A stretch of 58,290 nucleotides of DNA from Planctomycetota bacterium (GCA_020848275.1 JADLAK010000107.1:1-58290); one strand, 5' to 3'. Numbered from the stretch's first letter, positions 43,607 through 52,761 are shown. Numbers and translations are program-made. Notes: generated from the letters alone by a model not told the origin.

Positions 43607-45090
43607 GACGCCCTTTCCGCGGCGCGGATTTCAGCCCGGCACAACGCCATCAGTTGTTCGCGGCCAAAACCGCCGCCAAAAAGCACAATGCGCGAGGCGT
43701 CCTCGCGCGCAAACAGCCCGCTCGCCGTTGAAAGTTCGCGCAGCGCCGTCGCGTTGTCGCCGCCGCGCCGCGCAATCAGGCCAAGGTGCAGGTGCGGCAT
43801 GGCGAATTGCGGGTCAAGGTACGCCGCCGTCTGGTCGTGCTCGACGGCTTCGCGCAAGTTCCCCATGTGCTCCTGGCACAACGCCTTGACGTAATGCGCG
43901 GCGGCGTTGAGTTCATCCAGCCGCAGCAGATCTTCGCACACGCTCAGCGCGCCCTTGGAATCGGCCTTGCTGACCAGCAGCATCGCGCGCAGCAGTAGGC
44001 TGTCCGGGTCGACGTTGGCGCGGCCCGACAACGCTTCCTGCGCCTCGCCGAAGCGTTCGCGCTGCCACAGGTCCATGGCCTTTGCCATGTCGGCTCGCGG
44101 CGTATCGGGCTGCGCCGGCGGCTTGACGGCGTTTTCGGGCGGCGCGTCGGCGAGGCTGCGGATGCGCGCGGAAGCCTCGGCGATGGCCTCGAACCAGGAG
44201 ACGTCGGCGGGCAGCGGTTCGCTGACGCTTTGGGACGCGATGCTCTCGCGCACCTCGCCGTCCTCGGTGCGGCCGTCGCCGCGCTTCTGGTAATAGAACG
44301 TGCCGTGCGTGTGGCACAGGTGGAAGCCCGCCGACACCCCGCGCAGGTTTTCGGCATGGCCCATGAAGAAGTAGCCGCCGGGCGCCAGCGAGCCCGCCAT
44401 GCGCTCGACCGCCTCGCGCATGGCCTGGGGCGTGAAGTACATCAAAATGTTGCGGCAGAAGATGATGTCGAACTGGCCGGGCCGCCAGAAGCCGGGATCG
44501 GGCTCGACGATGTTGCGCTGTTCAAAGCGCACCATCGAGCGGATCGAATGATCGAGGGTGAACTCATCGCCCTTGACGGTGTAATAGCGCCGCTGGATTT
44601 CCGGCGGCGTTTCGCGCAGCGACCACGCGCGGTAGCGCCCCGCCCGGGCGCGGTCCAGGCCGTCGGGGTTGATGTCAAATGCCGTTATGCCGATATCCCA
44701 CTGTGCGGCGTCGGGGATGGTCTCGCGGATCATGATCGCGATCGAGTACGGCTCTTCGCCCGAGGAGCAGCCCGCCGAAAGCACGCGCAGGCGTTTGGGC
44801 CCGGCCTGTGCGCGTTTGCGCAAAATCGCGTCCAGCGCGCTGAACTGGTCGCGGTTGCGCAAGAAGTAAGTCTCGACGACCGACAGCGAGCGCGAAAGCT
44901 CGCTGATTTCCGCCGAGGCCGGCATGCGGCGTTCAAGGTAATCCGCGGCGGCCGGCGCCGAAGTCGCGCGCATGCGCGCGGCAAGCAATTGTTCGAGCAA
45001 CGCCAGGCCGTCGTCGTCAAAACGCAGGCCCATGCGCAAGGCGATGGCCCGGCGGAAGGCGTCAACATCCTCGACGGTGGGGGCGATCAC
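43603..45090 (-). CDS. cheR: CheR methyltransferase with TPR tail
   Basis: 495 residues from GTG 45090, which overlaps the stop codon of the upstream cheW (GTGA) and has AGGGGG upstream; a longer frame to 45117 lacks such support. The CheR domain (about 1-270) methylates chemoreceptor glutamates with S-adenosylmethionine: VLSAGCSSGEEPYSIAI binds SAM, and FDIIFCRNILMYFT is the usual CheR motif. The C-terminal tail (about 340-485) is TPR-like (RADMAKAMDLWQRERFGEAQ, LNAAAHYVKALCQEHMGNL), as in WspC. Loss of the long frame is the only start question; the identity is clear. Confidence 0.94.
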   Translation of the reverse strand: MIAPTVEDVDAFRRAIALRMGLRFDDDGLALLEQLLAARMRATSAPAAADYLERRMPASAEISELSRSLSVVETYFLRNRDQFSALDAILRKRAQAGPKRLRVLSAGCSSGEEPYSIAIMIRETIPDAAQWDIGITAFDINPDGLDRARAGRYRAWSLRETPPEIQRRYYTVKGDEFTLDHSIRSMVRFEQRNIVEPDPGFWRPGQFDIIFCRNILMYFTPQAMREAVERMAGSLAPGGYFFMGHAENLRGVSAGFHLCHTHGTFYYQKRGDGRTEDGEVRESIASQSVSEPLPADVSWFEAIAEASARIRSLADAPPENAVKPPAQPDTPRADMAKAMDLWQRERFGEAQEALSGRANVDPDSLLLRAMLLVSKADSKGALSVCEDLLRLDELNAAAHYVKALCQEHMGNLREAVEHDQTAAYLDPQFAMPHLHLGLIARRGGDNATALRELSTASGLFAREDASRIVLFGGGFGREQLMALCRAEIRAAERAS

Positions 45091-45536
45091 GCGGCCCCCT
45101 TTGCGACGGCTTTCCAAACATCGTCGGGGATCACGCTGCCGAGCTTCAGCACCGTGAGCAGTGCGTCATCCAACTTCGCCAATTGCTGCACGACTTCGGG
45201 CGCGCAATGTTCGATCAGCGTGGGCAGCCTCGCATTGCCCAGCGCGGCGGTTGATCGCACGCCCACCACGTCGCTGACCAACAACCCCACGCGCCGCGGG
45301 CCGGTTTTCAGCGAGACCACGCGCTGCGGCGATGCAAGCCGATCACCCGTCAGCAACGCCCCAAGGTCGACCATCGGCGTCGGCTCGCCGCGCAACATGC
45401 TTACGCCCAAGATGTAATCCGGCGTTTGCGGCAACGCCTCAACGGGAAGCGGACGCAGGGTTTCGGCTACTTGTGCAGCCGGCAAGGCGCAAAGGCGCCG
45501 GCCCGCGCGGAAGATCAGAAGCTGTTGTTCCGCCAC
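45087..45536 (-). CDS. cheW: CheW-like coupling protein 1
   Basis: 149 residues from GTG 45536, preceded by GGGAGA. The CheW fold is visible as QQLLIFRAGRRLCALPAAQV, DYILGVSMLRGEPTPMVDLG and PRRVGLLVSDVVGV. It is the first gene of the chemosensory operon; its stop codon overlaps the cheR start. The WspB position in Wsp operons is also a CheW. An AT-rich region upstream (45570-45620) may hold the operon promoter. Confidence 0.9.
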   Translation of the reverse strand: MAEQQLLIFRAGRRLCALPAAQVAETLRPLPVEALPQTPDYILGVSMLRGEPTPMVDLGALLTGDRLASPQRVVSLKTGPRRVGLLVSDVVGVRSTAALGNARLPTLIEHCAPEVVQQLAKLDDALLTVLKLGSVIPDDVWKAVAKGAA

Positions 45537-45589
45537 GGGTTCTCCCGCGTCGCAAGAAAGTCACACCGAAAATTACGTAATACATATAA

Positions 45590-45616
45590 ACTATATAAGC
45601 CCAACCCATTATTCAA
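45590..45616 (-). promoter_or_regulatory. Candidate promoter of the chemosensory operon
   Basis: On the minus strand TTGAAT (45611-45616) and TATAGT (45590-45595) are separated by 15 nt, short for a sigma-70 promoter. The region is clearly AT-rich against its surroundings. It is about 55 bp upstream of the GTG start of cheW. This is a weak call. Confidence 0.3.
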
Positions 45617-45739
45617 CGCCCAAAAAGGACTCGATAGATCCGGTTGAAAAGTGACGGTTGTGATGCGGAGGTTCCTGGCTCGGTTACGTCACTAAGGCCA
45701 GCAACACAACCAGGGACTGCGCCCTTTGAATAGGGCCGC

Positions 45740-46288
45740 TTAGATCGCGAGCATCGCGGCAACGGGCAGGGCTATTCCCGCCGCGGCAAGCCATTTGCCC
45801 CGTCCGGCGAGCCCGTTTTTGCCGCGCAACACGAACAGGCCCGTAAGCGCGATGATGATCAGGCTTGCGGCGAACAGGTCGGAGAACCAGCGCCACCAAT
45901 TGCGAGGGTGCAGATGCAAACTGTTTGCTTCATACAGCAAGGGCCGGCGCCGTATGGTCTCAAGTTGTCCTTCGACTGACCCCAGCGCCGACGTGATCGA
46001 GCCGTCTTTCAGGTAGATCTTGATCTGATGCGGCGTCGGGAAGTCGAAACTCAAGAACGTCGGCGCCACGCCAAGCGGCTCAATGGCGCGCAACACCGTA
46101 TCACGAGTGACCTCGCCGCGGTCCGCGGGAAGTTCCAGCGCGACTTGCCGCCGCTCAATGACAAAGTTGGGGTTCCAGTCGTCGACATGGTTGAGCGCCA
46201 GGCCCGAAACCGCGTAGACCAGTATCACCCCGGTGAAGAAATAGCCGATGTCGCGGTGTGCGGCGATGATCAGGGCGCGAACTTTCAT
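45740..46288 (-). CDS. PepSY-type membrane protein
   Basis: 182 residues with two or three membrane helices: IGYFFTGVILVYAVSGLALN (about 14-33), SDLFAASLIIIALTGLFVLR (about 134-154) and a C-terminal one (WLAAAGIALPVAAMLAI). A periplasmic PepSY-like domain lies between. Conserved-looking His residues are at AAHRD, LALNHVDD and SLHLHPRNWW, a pattern of PepSY-associated TM proteins that handle haem or iron reduction. It is the last gene of the Fur-box locus, overlapping the CbiX-like gene by 4 bp (ATGA). The function is inferred from family and context. Confidence 0.8.
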   Translation of the reverse strand: MKVRALIIAAHRDIGYFFTGVILVYAVSGLALNHVDDWNPNFVIERRQVALELPADRGEVTRDTVLRAIEPLGVAPTFLSFDFPTPHQIKIYLKDGSITSALGSVEGQLETIRRRPLLYEANSLHLHPRNWWRWFSDLFAASLIIIALTGLFVLRGKNGLAGRGKWLAAAGIALPVAAMLAI

Positions 46289-47226
46289 TTCATCGTCTCG
46301 ATGGCTTTGCGTGCAACCAAGGCTGCGTCGACAACCCAGGCCTCAAGCCCGGCATCGGGGAGAATGGCGTCGGGGACGTACAGCACGCGCGACGGGTCGG
46401 AGGACTGCTGCACCGCGCCGCCGATCAACCTGTGCTGGAAATTCTCGTCGACGGCGACCAGCAGCGGTATCACGATCGCCGTTTGGCGCTTCGTGAGCAC
46501 TTCGTCAATGGCCTGAGTCGTGGGCTTGGGAGAGTAGTGCGCGATGTGGCCGCACCATGCATGCGCCGCCGCCGTGACGCCGAGTCGCCGGGAAAGCGCA
46601 TCTTTCAGCCGCCCCATCAAGCTCTCCCACTGCGCGTTGTATTCGGTGTCGCCGTAGGCAACCAGCACAGCGCCTTCAGCGGCAGGCGACTTGCTGAGAT
46701 CCTTCACGCGTCGAACGACGTTTTCCTCCAGCATCGCCGGGAAATCGAGCAACGGCGTCATGTGGACCCGCGCGAGCGCCTTGTAGATGCGTACGCCCTC
46801 GCCGCGCAGGTGCGCCGTGGACGCCGCGTCGGCTTTCAGGCCGCAGATGGTTGGAATGTCGTCAAACGAGTGCGAACTGACCGTCAGCAGCAACGGCACG
46901 ACAATCACGTCGCTGAAACCCTCGGCGTCGAATTCTTCAAGGCGCGTGGCGATTGAGGGCTCGGTGTATTCCATGAACGCCGAGCGCACCGCCGTTATCG
47001 ACCCGTCGGCAAGTACGCGCCTTGCCACCGGGTCTTCGACGGCTGTCAGCATTTCCCGCCAGCGCGCCGACCGTGAACCGTGGCTGACCAGCAGAACGCC
47101 GACTTTCCGCCCGCCCGCGATAACAGGCCCCGATGAGGCCCTGGCCGGGGCAAAAACGCCCAACGCGGCGGCGCCGAACCCAGCGGCCGCAACCGCAATC
47201 ACCAGCGTCACAATGAAGATTTTCAT
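46285..47226 (-). CDS. Membrane-anchored CbiX-like tetrapyrrole chelatase
   Basis: 313 residues. An N-terminal signal or anchor (KIFIVTLVIAVAAAGFGAAAL) is followed by a two-lobed CbiX/sirohydrochlorin chelatase fold: lobe 1 with KVGVLLVSHGSRS and DVIVVPLLLTVSSHSFDDIP, lobe 2 with GAVLVAYGDTEY, HAWCGHIAHYSP and AIVIPLLVAVDENFQHR. Cytoplasmic CbiX inserts cobalt or other metals into sirohydrochlorin; this one is exported, so it may instead bind or strip metal from an external tetrapyrrole, as proposed for periplasmic CbiK proteins. ATG 47226 has GGAGA upstream. It overlaps the PepSY gene and lies after a kelch gene. Confidence 0.8.
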   Translation of the reverse strand: MKIFIVTLVIAVAAAGFGAAALGVFAPARASSGPVIAGGRKVGVLLVSHGSRSARWREMLTAVEDPVARRVLADGSITAVRSAFMEYTEPSIATRLEEFDAEGFSDVIVVPLLLTVSSHSFDDIPTICGLKADAASTAHLRGEGVRIYKALARVHMTPLLDFPAMLEENVVRRVKDLSKSPAAEGAVLVAYGDTEYNAQWESLMGRLKDALSRRLGVTAAAHAWCGHIAHYSPKPTTQAIDEVLTKRQTAIVIPLLVAVDENFQHRLIGGAVQQSSDPSRVLYVPDAILPDAGLEAWVVDAALVARKAIETMK

Positions 47227-47283
47227 CGCAGTCTCCACGGAGGGAAGGGCCGCTACCGGCGCCCTCCCCTCCTTTCAGCAGCC

Positions 47284-50200
47284 TTACGGCTTGTAGACCA
47301 GGTTCTTGGGCTGCGCTGCGGAACCGTGGCCGACGCCGCTGATGATCCACAGCTTGCCGTCGTGCGCCACGCCGGGGCCAAAACCCGTGCCCCAGTCGGC
47401 GTCCTGCAGACGCGTGATCGTACCGCTGGCGCCGCCGCCCGCGGGCGTGAAGCGATGCAGGTGCCGGGTGCCCGCAAGGGCGTTGTCCCAGCCCGCCCAG
47501 ATGTACATGCTGCCGCCGATCACCGCGCACATCGGGAAATACACCTCCACTTCCAGCGTCGGGTACTGCGCCGCCGCGCCGGTGGCAATGGCGGGCGAAG
47601 TCGTCGCCGGGTTGGGCTGGTACATCTCGATGGTGTTGATGTTGCCGGCAACCGAACGGCCCGCCGCGATGAAGAGGCGGTCGGCGATCATCGCCAACGC
47701 CGGGAAACGCCGGCCGGTGTAGGTCCCGGCGTCGGTTTTGATGTGCCAAACGCCGCTGCTCACGCCGTCAAGCGGGCATTCGTACATCAGCACCTGCGTG
47801 TGATAGCTCTTGGCGTAGCTTCCGCTGCCCGCCGCCGTTTCAATCTGGTTGCGGCCGCCCATGATGTAGATGCGGTCGTCGGCGTCCGCCGCGGCGTCCT
47901 TGCAGGCGATGCCGAACTCGGCCCAGCCCTTGATCGCGCGCCCGCCGTCAACCTGCGGCAGGTTCGCCACAAGTTCCCAGCTTCCGGCCAGGGGGTGAGC
48001 CAGCGCAACGCCCGCGCCGTCGGCAACCTTCAGCCGTTCAACGCCGTACCAGAAGTCGCCCGTCACGTGTGCGCCCTGCGCCGCGCCGATTTCGCCGCCC
48101 GCGACGTAGATATAACCGCCGTAGCTGTGCTGGACGTACACCGCCCCGTGGTAGCGGCGCGAGGTAATCAGCGGCTTGTTGATCTGCTCGAACTTGAAAT
48201 GCTTGGCCGCGGGAATGCCCGCGCGGTCGGTGTGGAAGATCGCGACTTCGTTGATCGTCGCGGCTTCGCGCCCGCCCATCACCCAGATCGCGCCTTCCGC
48301 CGGGTAATCGGGATGCGGCGCCACCACCATGCACTCGGCGTAGGTTTCGCGCACGGGGTCCAGCGGCGGTGCGTAATCGCGGCGCTCGCCCTTGACCAGC
48401 CAGAAATTGCCCGCGGCCTCGTTGTAGAAGCGCACCTGGATCGGCGCCGTGGCGTACAGCGCGCCGTCCACCACCTGCACCGTGAAGTTGTACAGGTTGT
48501 AGGCGCTGGTCGTGCCGGTGAAGCGGCCGTCAGCGCCAAAGCTGATGCCCGCCGGCAAGCTGCCCGAAACCAGCGACCACACGGGGCTGGTCGGCGCAGC
48601 GCCCGCGTTGAGGGCCACAACCTGCACGTCGACGCTGGGCGTGGCGTTGAGGTCGACGTCGATCAGGCTGCTGGTGATCGTCAGGTCGCTGAAGCTGATG
48701 CGCATCGAATAAGCGTTGCTCGAATAAATGCCAAACGACGCCTCCGAGGGCGCGATCACTTGCACGTAGTAATGCCCCGGTTGCGCGTTGCGATAGACCA
48801 GGATTTCGTCGTCGCCGCCTGTGCCGCCGTAGGCGACTTCAATAACCACGTGGTTGACCGCGTCGTACATGTAAAGCACGACGTCGAGGTCGTCGGTCGT
48901 GGCGTCAAAGAAGCACTCGATCCTGATCTCGCCCACGCCCGTGGTCTGCACGTGGAAATAGTCGCTGGGGTCCGGCGGCGAAGTCGTCGGGTAGGAATCG
49001 ACGCTGAGCGGCCCGCCTTGGATCTTCGGCGCGGCGCTGGTCAACGTGCCGAGTTCCGTCGACGCGATCGCCGAGTTGTTGGGCTCGTTGGCGTCCGCGA
49101 CGTAGGTGTAAGGGATGTCCTGGTAGACGACAAAATCAAAACTGCGGCTGACCGTGATGACCGCCGAGGTGTTGGCCAGCGTGAACGCGAACACCACGAC
49201 GTCGAGCCCCACCTCGTTGGTAGTTCCGTTGATGCTGCCGGTTGCGTCCATGGCAATGCCCGATGGCAGCGTGCCGCCCAGAGTCGAATACGTCACGGGC
49301 TCAATGGAAGCCGGCCCGTTGTGCGAAAGCGTGAAGCCGTAGACATCGCCGCGCGTGGCGCGGGGCAACTGCGTCACGGCGAAATCCGGCACGAGAATGA
49401 CGTTGAGGTGCAGCAAGCGCGAAGCCGTGGCCGTGGTTGAGTCCGTCACCTGCACGGTGAAGTCGTGGATGAAGTTCGGGCCGTTGCCGGTGTAAGTGCC
49501 ACTGAGTTCGCCGTCATCGTTCATCGAAATGCCGGTAGCGCCCAGCAGCCACGGGCCTGCGCCCGTTGCGCCCGCGGTGACCGCGAACGTGTAGGGGCCA
49601 ATGCCGCCAAAGGCCAATATCTCCATCTCGTAGCTGTACCCCTTGACTGCGACCAGCAGGCCGTCGGTCTGCACAGTAAGCGGCGCGGGTTCAACGTGCA
49701 GCGCAATCGTTCCCTCGTCGCCGCCTTGCGGCGTGTAGGAATCGGTCACGCTGATCTCGAGTTCAAGATCGCCGTGGATCGACGGGCTGCCGCTTAGCAC
49801 GCCCGAGGCCGACAGGCTTGCCCACGCCGGAGGTACGAAGCCCGTCTTCCAGGCAAAGGTGTAGGGCGCAACGCCCCCCGTGGCGACAAGCTGGCGGTTG
49901 TAGGTTGAGGCCACAGTTGCGTCGGGCAGAGCGGTTTCATCGACCGCCAGCGCCGCGTTCACTGTCAGGTTGAGCTGCGCCGAATCGGCGGTTGAAACTG
50001 AATCCGTCACCTGCACCGTCAACGTCACCGGGCCGCTTGCCGTCGGCGTGCCGCTGATAACGCCCAGCGTCGAAATGCTCGCCCACGCCGGGGGTGTTGC
50101 GGCGGCCGACCACGCGAACTGCACCGGCAACTCGCCGCCGACCGAGGCGACGGTCGCCTCGTAGGGGCTGCCCGCGACCGCCACGGGCAGGATGTTGGTG

Positions 50201-50574
50201 GTGATTTCGAGCGGCTCGACGTCGATCACGAGGTGGAACTGCTTGCTGCCGGTCAAAGCCGGCGTGCTGGAATCGGTGGCGACGATGAAGAAGTTGTAGT
50301 CGCCATCGAGGATGGGAACGCCCGAGATCGTGCCGATCGACGAAAGCGCAAGGCCCGCAGGCAGGCTGTTGCCGGGCGCGAGCGAATAATCGTAGGGCGC
50401 GTCGCCGCCGTTGGCGCTCAGCGTTGCACTGTAGGCAACGTTGACGTTGCCGGGCGCAAGCGTGGCGCTGGTCTGGATGACCGGGCGGTTAACCGGGATG
50501 TCCTCGTTGCCGGTGTCCTGGGTGCAGGCGGCGGCGAGCAAAGGAAGAAGCAGAAGGAAGGAAAGACGTTTCAT
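47284..50574 (-). CDS. Large lipoprotein with Ig-like, PPC and kelch domains
   Basis: 1096 residues. The signal MKRLSFLLLLPLLAAAC has lipid-bearing Cys 17. About five putative Ig-like (He_PIG) domains follow (about 31-485; motif G-x-ISGxP in each, for example STLGVISGTPTASGPVTLTV). A pre-peptidase C-terminal (PPC)-like domain comes next (about 495-635; EPNNSAI, YFHVQTTGVGEIRIECFF), then one more Ig-like domain, and kelch repeats from about 740 to the end (IWVMGGREA, YIYVAGGEIGA, RIYIMGGRNQ). It is probably surface exposed. A Fur-box-like site is 30 nt before the start. It lies downstream of the other kelch gene. Confidence 0.82.
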   Translation of the reverse strand: MKRLSFLLLLPLLAAACTQDTGNEDIPVNRPVIQTSATLAPGNVNVAYSATLSANGGDAPYDYSLAPGNSLPAGLALSSIGTISGVPILDGDYNFFIVATDSSTPALTGSKQFHLVIDVEPLEITTNILPVAVAGSPYEATVASVGGELPVQFAWSAAATPPAWASISTLGVISGTPTASGPVTLTVQVTDSVSTADSAQLNLTVNAALAVDETALPDATVASTYNRQLVATGGVAPYTFAWKTGFVPPAWASLSASGVLSGSPSIHGDLELEISVTDSYTPQGGDEGTIALHVEPAPLTVQTDGLLVAVKGYSYEMEILAFGGIGPYTFAVTAGATGAGPWLLGATGISMNDDGELSGTYTGNGPNFIHDFTVQVTDSTTATASRLLHLNVILVPDFAVTQLPRATRGDVYGFTLSHNGPASIEPVTYSTLGGTLPSGIAMDATGSINGTTNEVGLDVVVFAFTLANTSAVITVSRSFDFVVYQDIPYTYVADANEPNNSAIASTELGTLTSAAPKIQGGPLSVDSYPTTSPPDPSDYFHVQTTGVGEIRIECFFDATTDDLDVVLYMYDAVNHVVIEVAYGGTGGDDEILVYRNAQPGHYYVQVIAPSEASFGIYSSNAYSMRISFSDLTITSSLIDVDLNATPSVDVQVVALNAGAAPTSPVWSLVSGSLPAGISFGADGRFTGTTSAYNLYNFTVQVVDGALYATAPIQVRFYNEAAGNFWLVKGERRDYAPPLDPVRETYAECMVVAPHPDYPAEGAIWVMGGREAATINEVAIFHTDRAGIPAAKHFKFEQINKPLITSRRYHGAVYVQHSYGGYIYVAGGEIGAAQGAHVTGDFWYGVERLKVADGAGVALAHPLAGSWELVANLPQVDGGRAIKGWAEFGIACKDAAADADDRIYIMGGRNQIETAAGSGSYAKSYHTQVLMYECPLDGVSSGVWHIKTDAGTYTGRRFPALAMIADRLFIAAGRSVAGNINTIEMYQPNPATTSPAIATGAAAQYPTLEVEVYFPMCAVIGGSMYIWAGWDNALAGTRHLHRFTPAGGGASGTITRLQDADWGTGFGPGVAHDGKLWIISGVGHGSAAQPKNLVYKP

Positions 50575-50604
50575 CGGTATCTCCGAAGTGGTGGTTCGTA
50601 ATTG

Positions 50605-50627
50605 TTAATGAGTCTTAGTCTCAACAT
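50605..50627 (-). promoter_or_regulatory. Fur-box-like operator 2
   Basis: TTAATGAG-TCTTAGT-CTCAACAT, an imperfect inverted repeat matching the operator at 52739-52761 in 17 of 23 positions. It lies 30 nt upstream of the start of the Ig/kelch lipoprotein gene. Its match to the Escherichia coli Fur consensus is moderate, so it is best read with the other copy. Confidence 0.6.
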
Positions 50628-50676
50628 CATTGTCGAAGAAAAGCCGGTGCTTTCGCCGCCGGCTTCATTGAATCAG

Positions 50677-52716
50677 CTACGGTTGAATCCAGATGAGTTT
50701 CACGACGCTGTCGGCGTTCTGCGCCGAGTACAGCAGGATGCGATGGTTGAACACAAACGCGCTCAGCTCGCTCAGGTCGACGCCAAGGTCCTGGACAATC
50801 ATTGTCCATTTGCCCGTCGCCGGGTCGAACTCCTCGACCGACGAGTTGAAGCGGATCTTCTTGTCCGCACCCGTCGACGAGCCGCCAACCAGGTACAGTT
50901 TGCCGTTGAGCGCCACCATCTTGGGCGCAATACGGGCGACCGCGGACGCCGGGATCGTCGACCACTTGCCCGTCGCGAATTCAAAGACGTCGCACTGATT
51001 GACCTTCTCGAAATCGTCGGTCATGCCTCCCACGATGTAATACTTGCCGTCGATCACCGCCGCGCCAAAGGCGCGCCGCGAAATCGGCAGCTTGACGTCG
51101 AGCGGGATGAACTTGTCGGCGTTGGGGCCCTCGGCCTCGCGGTTCCAGAGGTAAATCTTGTCGGACATGCCGAACTGCTTTTCCTCGCCGCGCGCCGGGT
51201 CGAAATCAAGGCCGCCGAAGATGTACACCTTCTTGCCGTCTTCAACCAGGCCGAACTGCGTCAGCGCCAGCGGAAGCTTGACCTTGCTTTCCTTCCAGGC
51301 GTTGCCGATGAAATCAAACTCAAACACCTGGTCGTGGCTGACCGCCGCCGTGCCGTTGTGGCCAAAGCCGCCGAAAGCGTAGCCGACGGGGTCGTTGTCG
51401 GGTTCGTCGAGGTTCTTGACGAAGGTGTGGAAGCTCTGGCGTTTGACCGGCATGTCGGCAATGCGGGTGAACGAGAGGTCGTTGATCGACAGCTTGAAGG
51501 CCTCATCGACGAAGTTGCCCTTGCCGAACTGGTGGTCCTTGATCGAGTTGTTGCCACCGAACAGGTAAAGCGAATTACGCAGGAAGAACGCGCCCTGGCG
51601 GCTCTTGGCCGTGCCCGGCGCGGGCAGGTCGTAACGCGTGATACTCGGGGTTTTGCGGTCGAGGCTGATGTACTCAATGTTGCGCACGTGGCCGCCCATG
51701 GCCGAGCCCGCGACCGCCGCAAGTTCGTTGGGGCCGACGGGCAGCAGGCGATGGAAGAAGCGCGGGAAGGTCAATGTGCCGTCGACGCGCCACTCGGCTT
51801 CGCCCGGCGCGTGGCTGAACAGCGTGCCCTCGAGGTTGGTCGCATACACGCGGCCGTTCATTTCAAAAGCCGAACTGCCAAAGGCCATGCCGGGAAGCTT
51901 CGGGCCCTTGGACCACTTGCCTTCTTTGGTGTCATAGATGTTCACGTCGCGCGTCGGGTCTTTTTCGCCGATGCCGCCGATCGAATAGATGTCCGTCCCG
52001 CAGGTCGCGACCGCAACCGCGCGCGTGGCAAAGGGCTGGTCGATCTTCTTCCACTCGGGCTTTTCGGCCTTCAGGTCCATCACCAGGCTGAAATTCGGCC
52101 AGGCCGCCTTGCCGCTTTCACCCGCGAGCTGCCAGCCGCCCACGACGTACAGCTTGCCGTCGTGGATGACCGCGTCGTGGCTCGAGCGCGCTTGCGGCAA
52201 TGCCGGCAAGTCGGTCCACTTGCGCGTCAGCGGGTCATAGGACGCAACTTCGGCGCTGCTGAACAGGTCCTCTTTGGCGCCGGGCGCGTTTTTGGCGCTC
52301 ATGCCGCCAACGCGGACCAGGCGTTTGCCGTCGCTCACCAGCGCGACGCTTTGCAGCGCGACGCCGCCGGGCAGGACTTCCCAACTCGTACGGTCACGCA
52401 GGTTCAGCCGATAGAAAGTTTTATTGAAACCCTCGTTGTCGTACTTGTGCGCGCGGCTGATATGCCCGCCGATGGCGTACAGGTAATCGCCCAGCACCGC
52501 GCCGCCAAAACTCGTGAAGCCCTGGGGCATCACGGTGATGCGGGATTCGACCGGCGCGGCGGCGGCAACGACCACTTCGGGTTTGTCGGGCGCGGTCTTG
52601 GGCGCCTCGGCCTTGGCAGGCTCGCTGACAGGCGTGTTCTGGGCCATTGCGGCGCCGTAAGTTCCGGCAAGCGTTGCTGCGGCGATGGCAAAGGCGGCGA
52701 AGGTCAAGCGGCTCAT
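50677..52716 (-). CDS. Secreted kelch-repeat protein
   Basis: 679 residues from ATG 52716, where a signal peptide begins (MSRLTFAAFAIAAATLAG). An upstream in-frame ATG at 52758 lies in the operator and is rejected. After an Ala/Pro-rich linker the protein is made of kelch motifs (LYAIGGHIS, LYVVGGWQL, IYSIGGIGE, LYLFGGNNS, YAFGGFG, VYIFGGLD, YYIVGGMTD, LYLVGGSS), enough for one large or two smaller beta-propellers. A strong Fur-box-like site lies 22 nt before the start. It is the first gene of the locus. A binding role at the cell surface is inferred. Confidence 0.85.
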   Translation of the reverse strand: MSRLTFAAFAIAAATLAGTYGAAMAQNTPVSEPAKAEAPKTAPDKPEVVVAAAAPVESRITVMPQGFTSFGGAVLGDYLYAIGGHISRAHKYDNEGFNKTFYRLNLRDRTSWEVLPGGVALQSVALVSDGKRLVRVGGMSAKNAPGAKEDLFSSAEVASYDPLTRKWTDLPALPQARSSHDAVIHDGKLYVVGGWQLAGESGKAAWPNFSLVMDLKAEKPEWKKIDQPFATRAVAVATCGTDIYSIGGIGEKDPTRDVNIYDTKEGKWSKGPKLPGMAFGSSAFEMNGRVYATNLEGTLFSHAPGEAEWRVDGTLTFPRFFHRLLPVGPNELAAVAGSAMGGHVRNIEYISLDRKTPSITRYDLPAPGTAKSRQGAFFLRNSLYLFGGNNSIKDHQFGKGNFVDEAFKLSINDLSFTRIADMPVKRQSFHTFVKNLDEPDNDPVGYAFGGFGHNGTAAVSHDQVFEFDFIGNAWKESKVKLPLALTQFGLVEDGKKVYIFGGLDFDPARGEEKQFGMSDKIYLWNREAEGPNADKFIPLDVKLPISRRAFGAAVIDGKYYIVGGMTDDFEKVNQCDVFEFATGKWSTIPASAVARIAPKMVALNGKLYLVGGSSTGADKKIRFNSSVEEFDPATGKWTMIVQDLGVDLSELSAFVFNHRILLYSAQNADSVVKLIWIQP

Positions 52717-52738
52717 GTGATCGTCCTCGGGTAAGTTG

Positions 52739-52761
52739 TTAATGAGACTCATTCTCATTAA
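52739..52761 (-). promoter_or_regulatory. Fur-box-like operator 1
   Basis: A perfect inverted repeat: arms TTAATGAGA and TCTCATTAA around CTCAT. The central 19 nt match the Escherichia coli Fur consensus (AATGATAATCATTATCATT) at 16 positions. It ends 22 nt before the start of the kelch gene, in the position expected for a repressor blocking its promoter. Iron-dependent control is inferred. Confidence 0.75.

Noticed and set aside
45541..45739. Possible RNA gene upstream of the chemosensory operon
   Set aside because: No tRNA or known riboswitch pattern could be traced; only an AT-rich promoter-like region and a weak hairpin are present.
47326..52734. Two 700-residue plus-strand open frames opposite the kelch genes
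   Set aside because: Antisense shadows; the minus-strand frames have signal peptides, repeats and operators.
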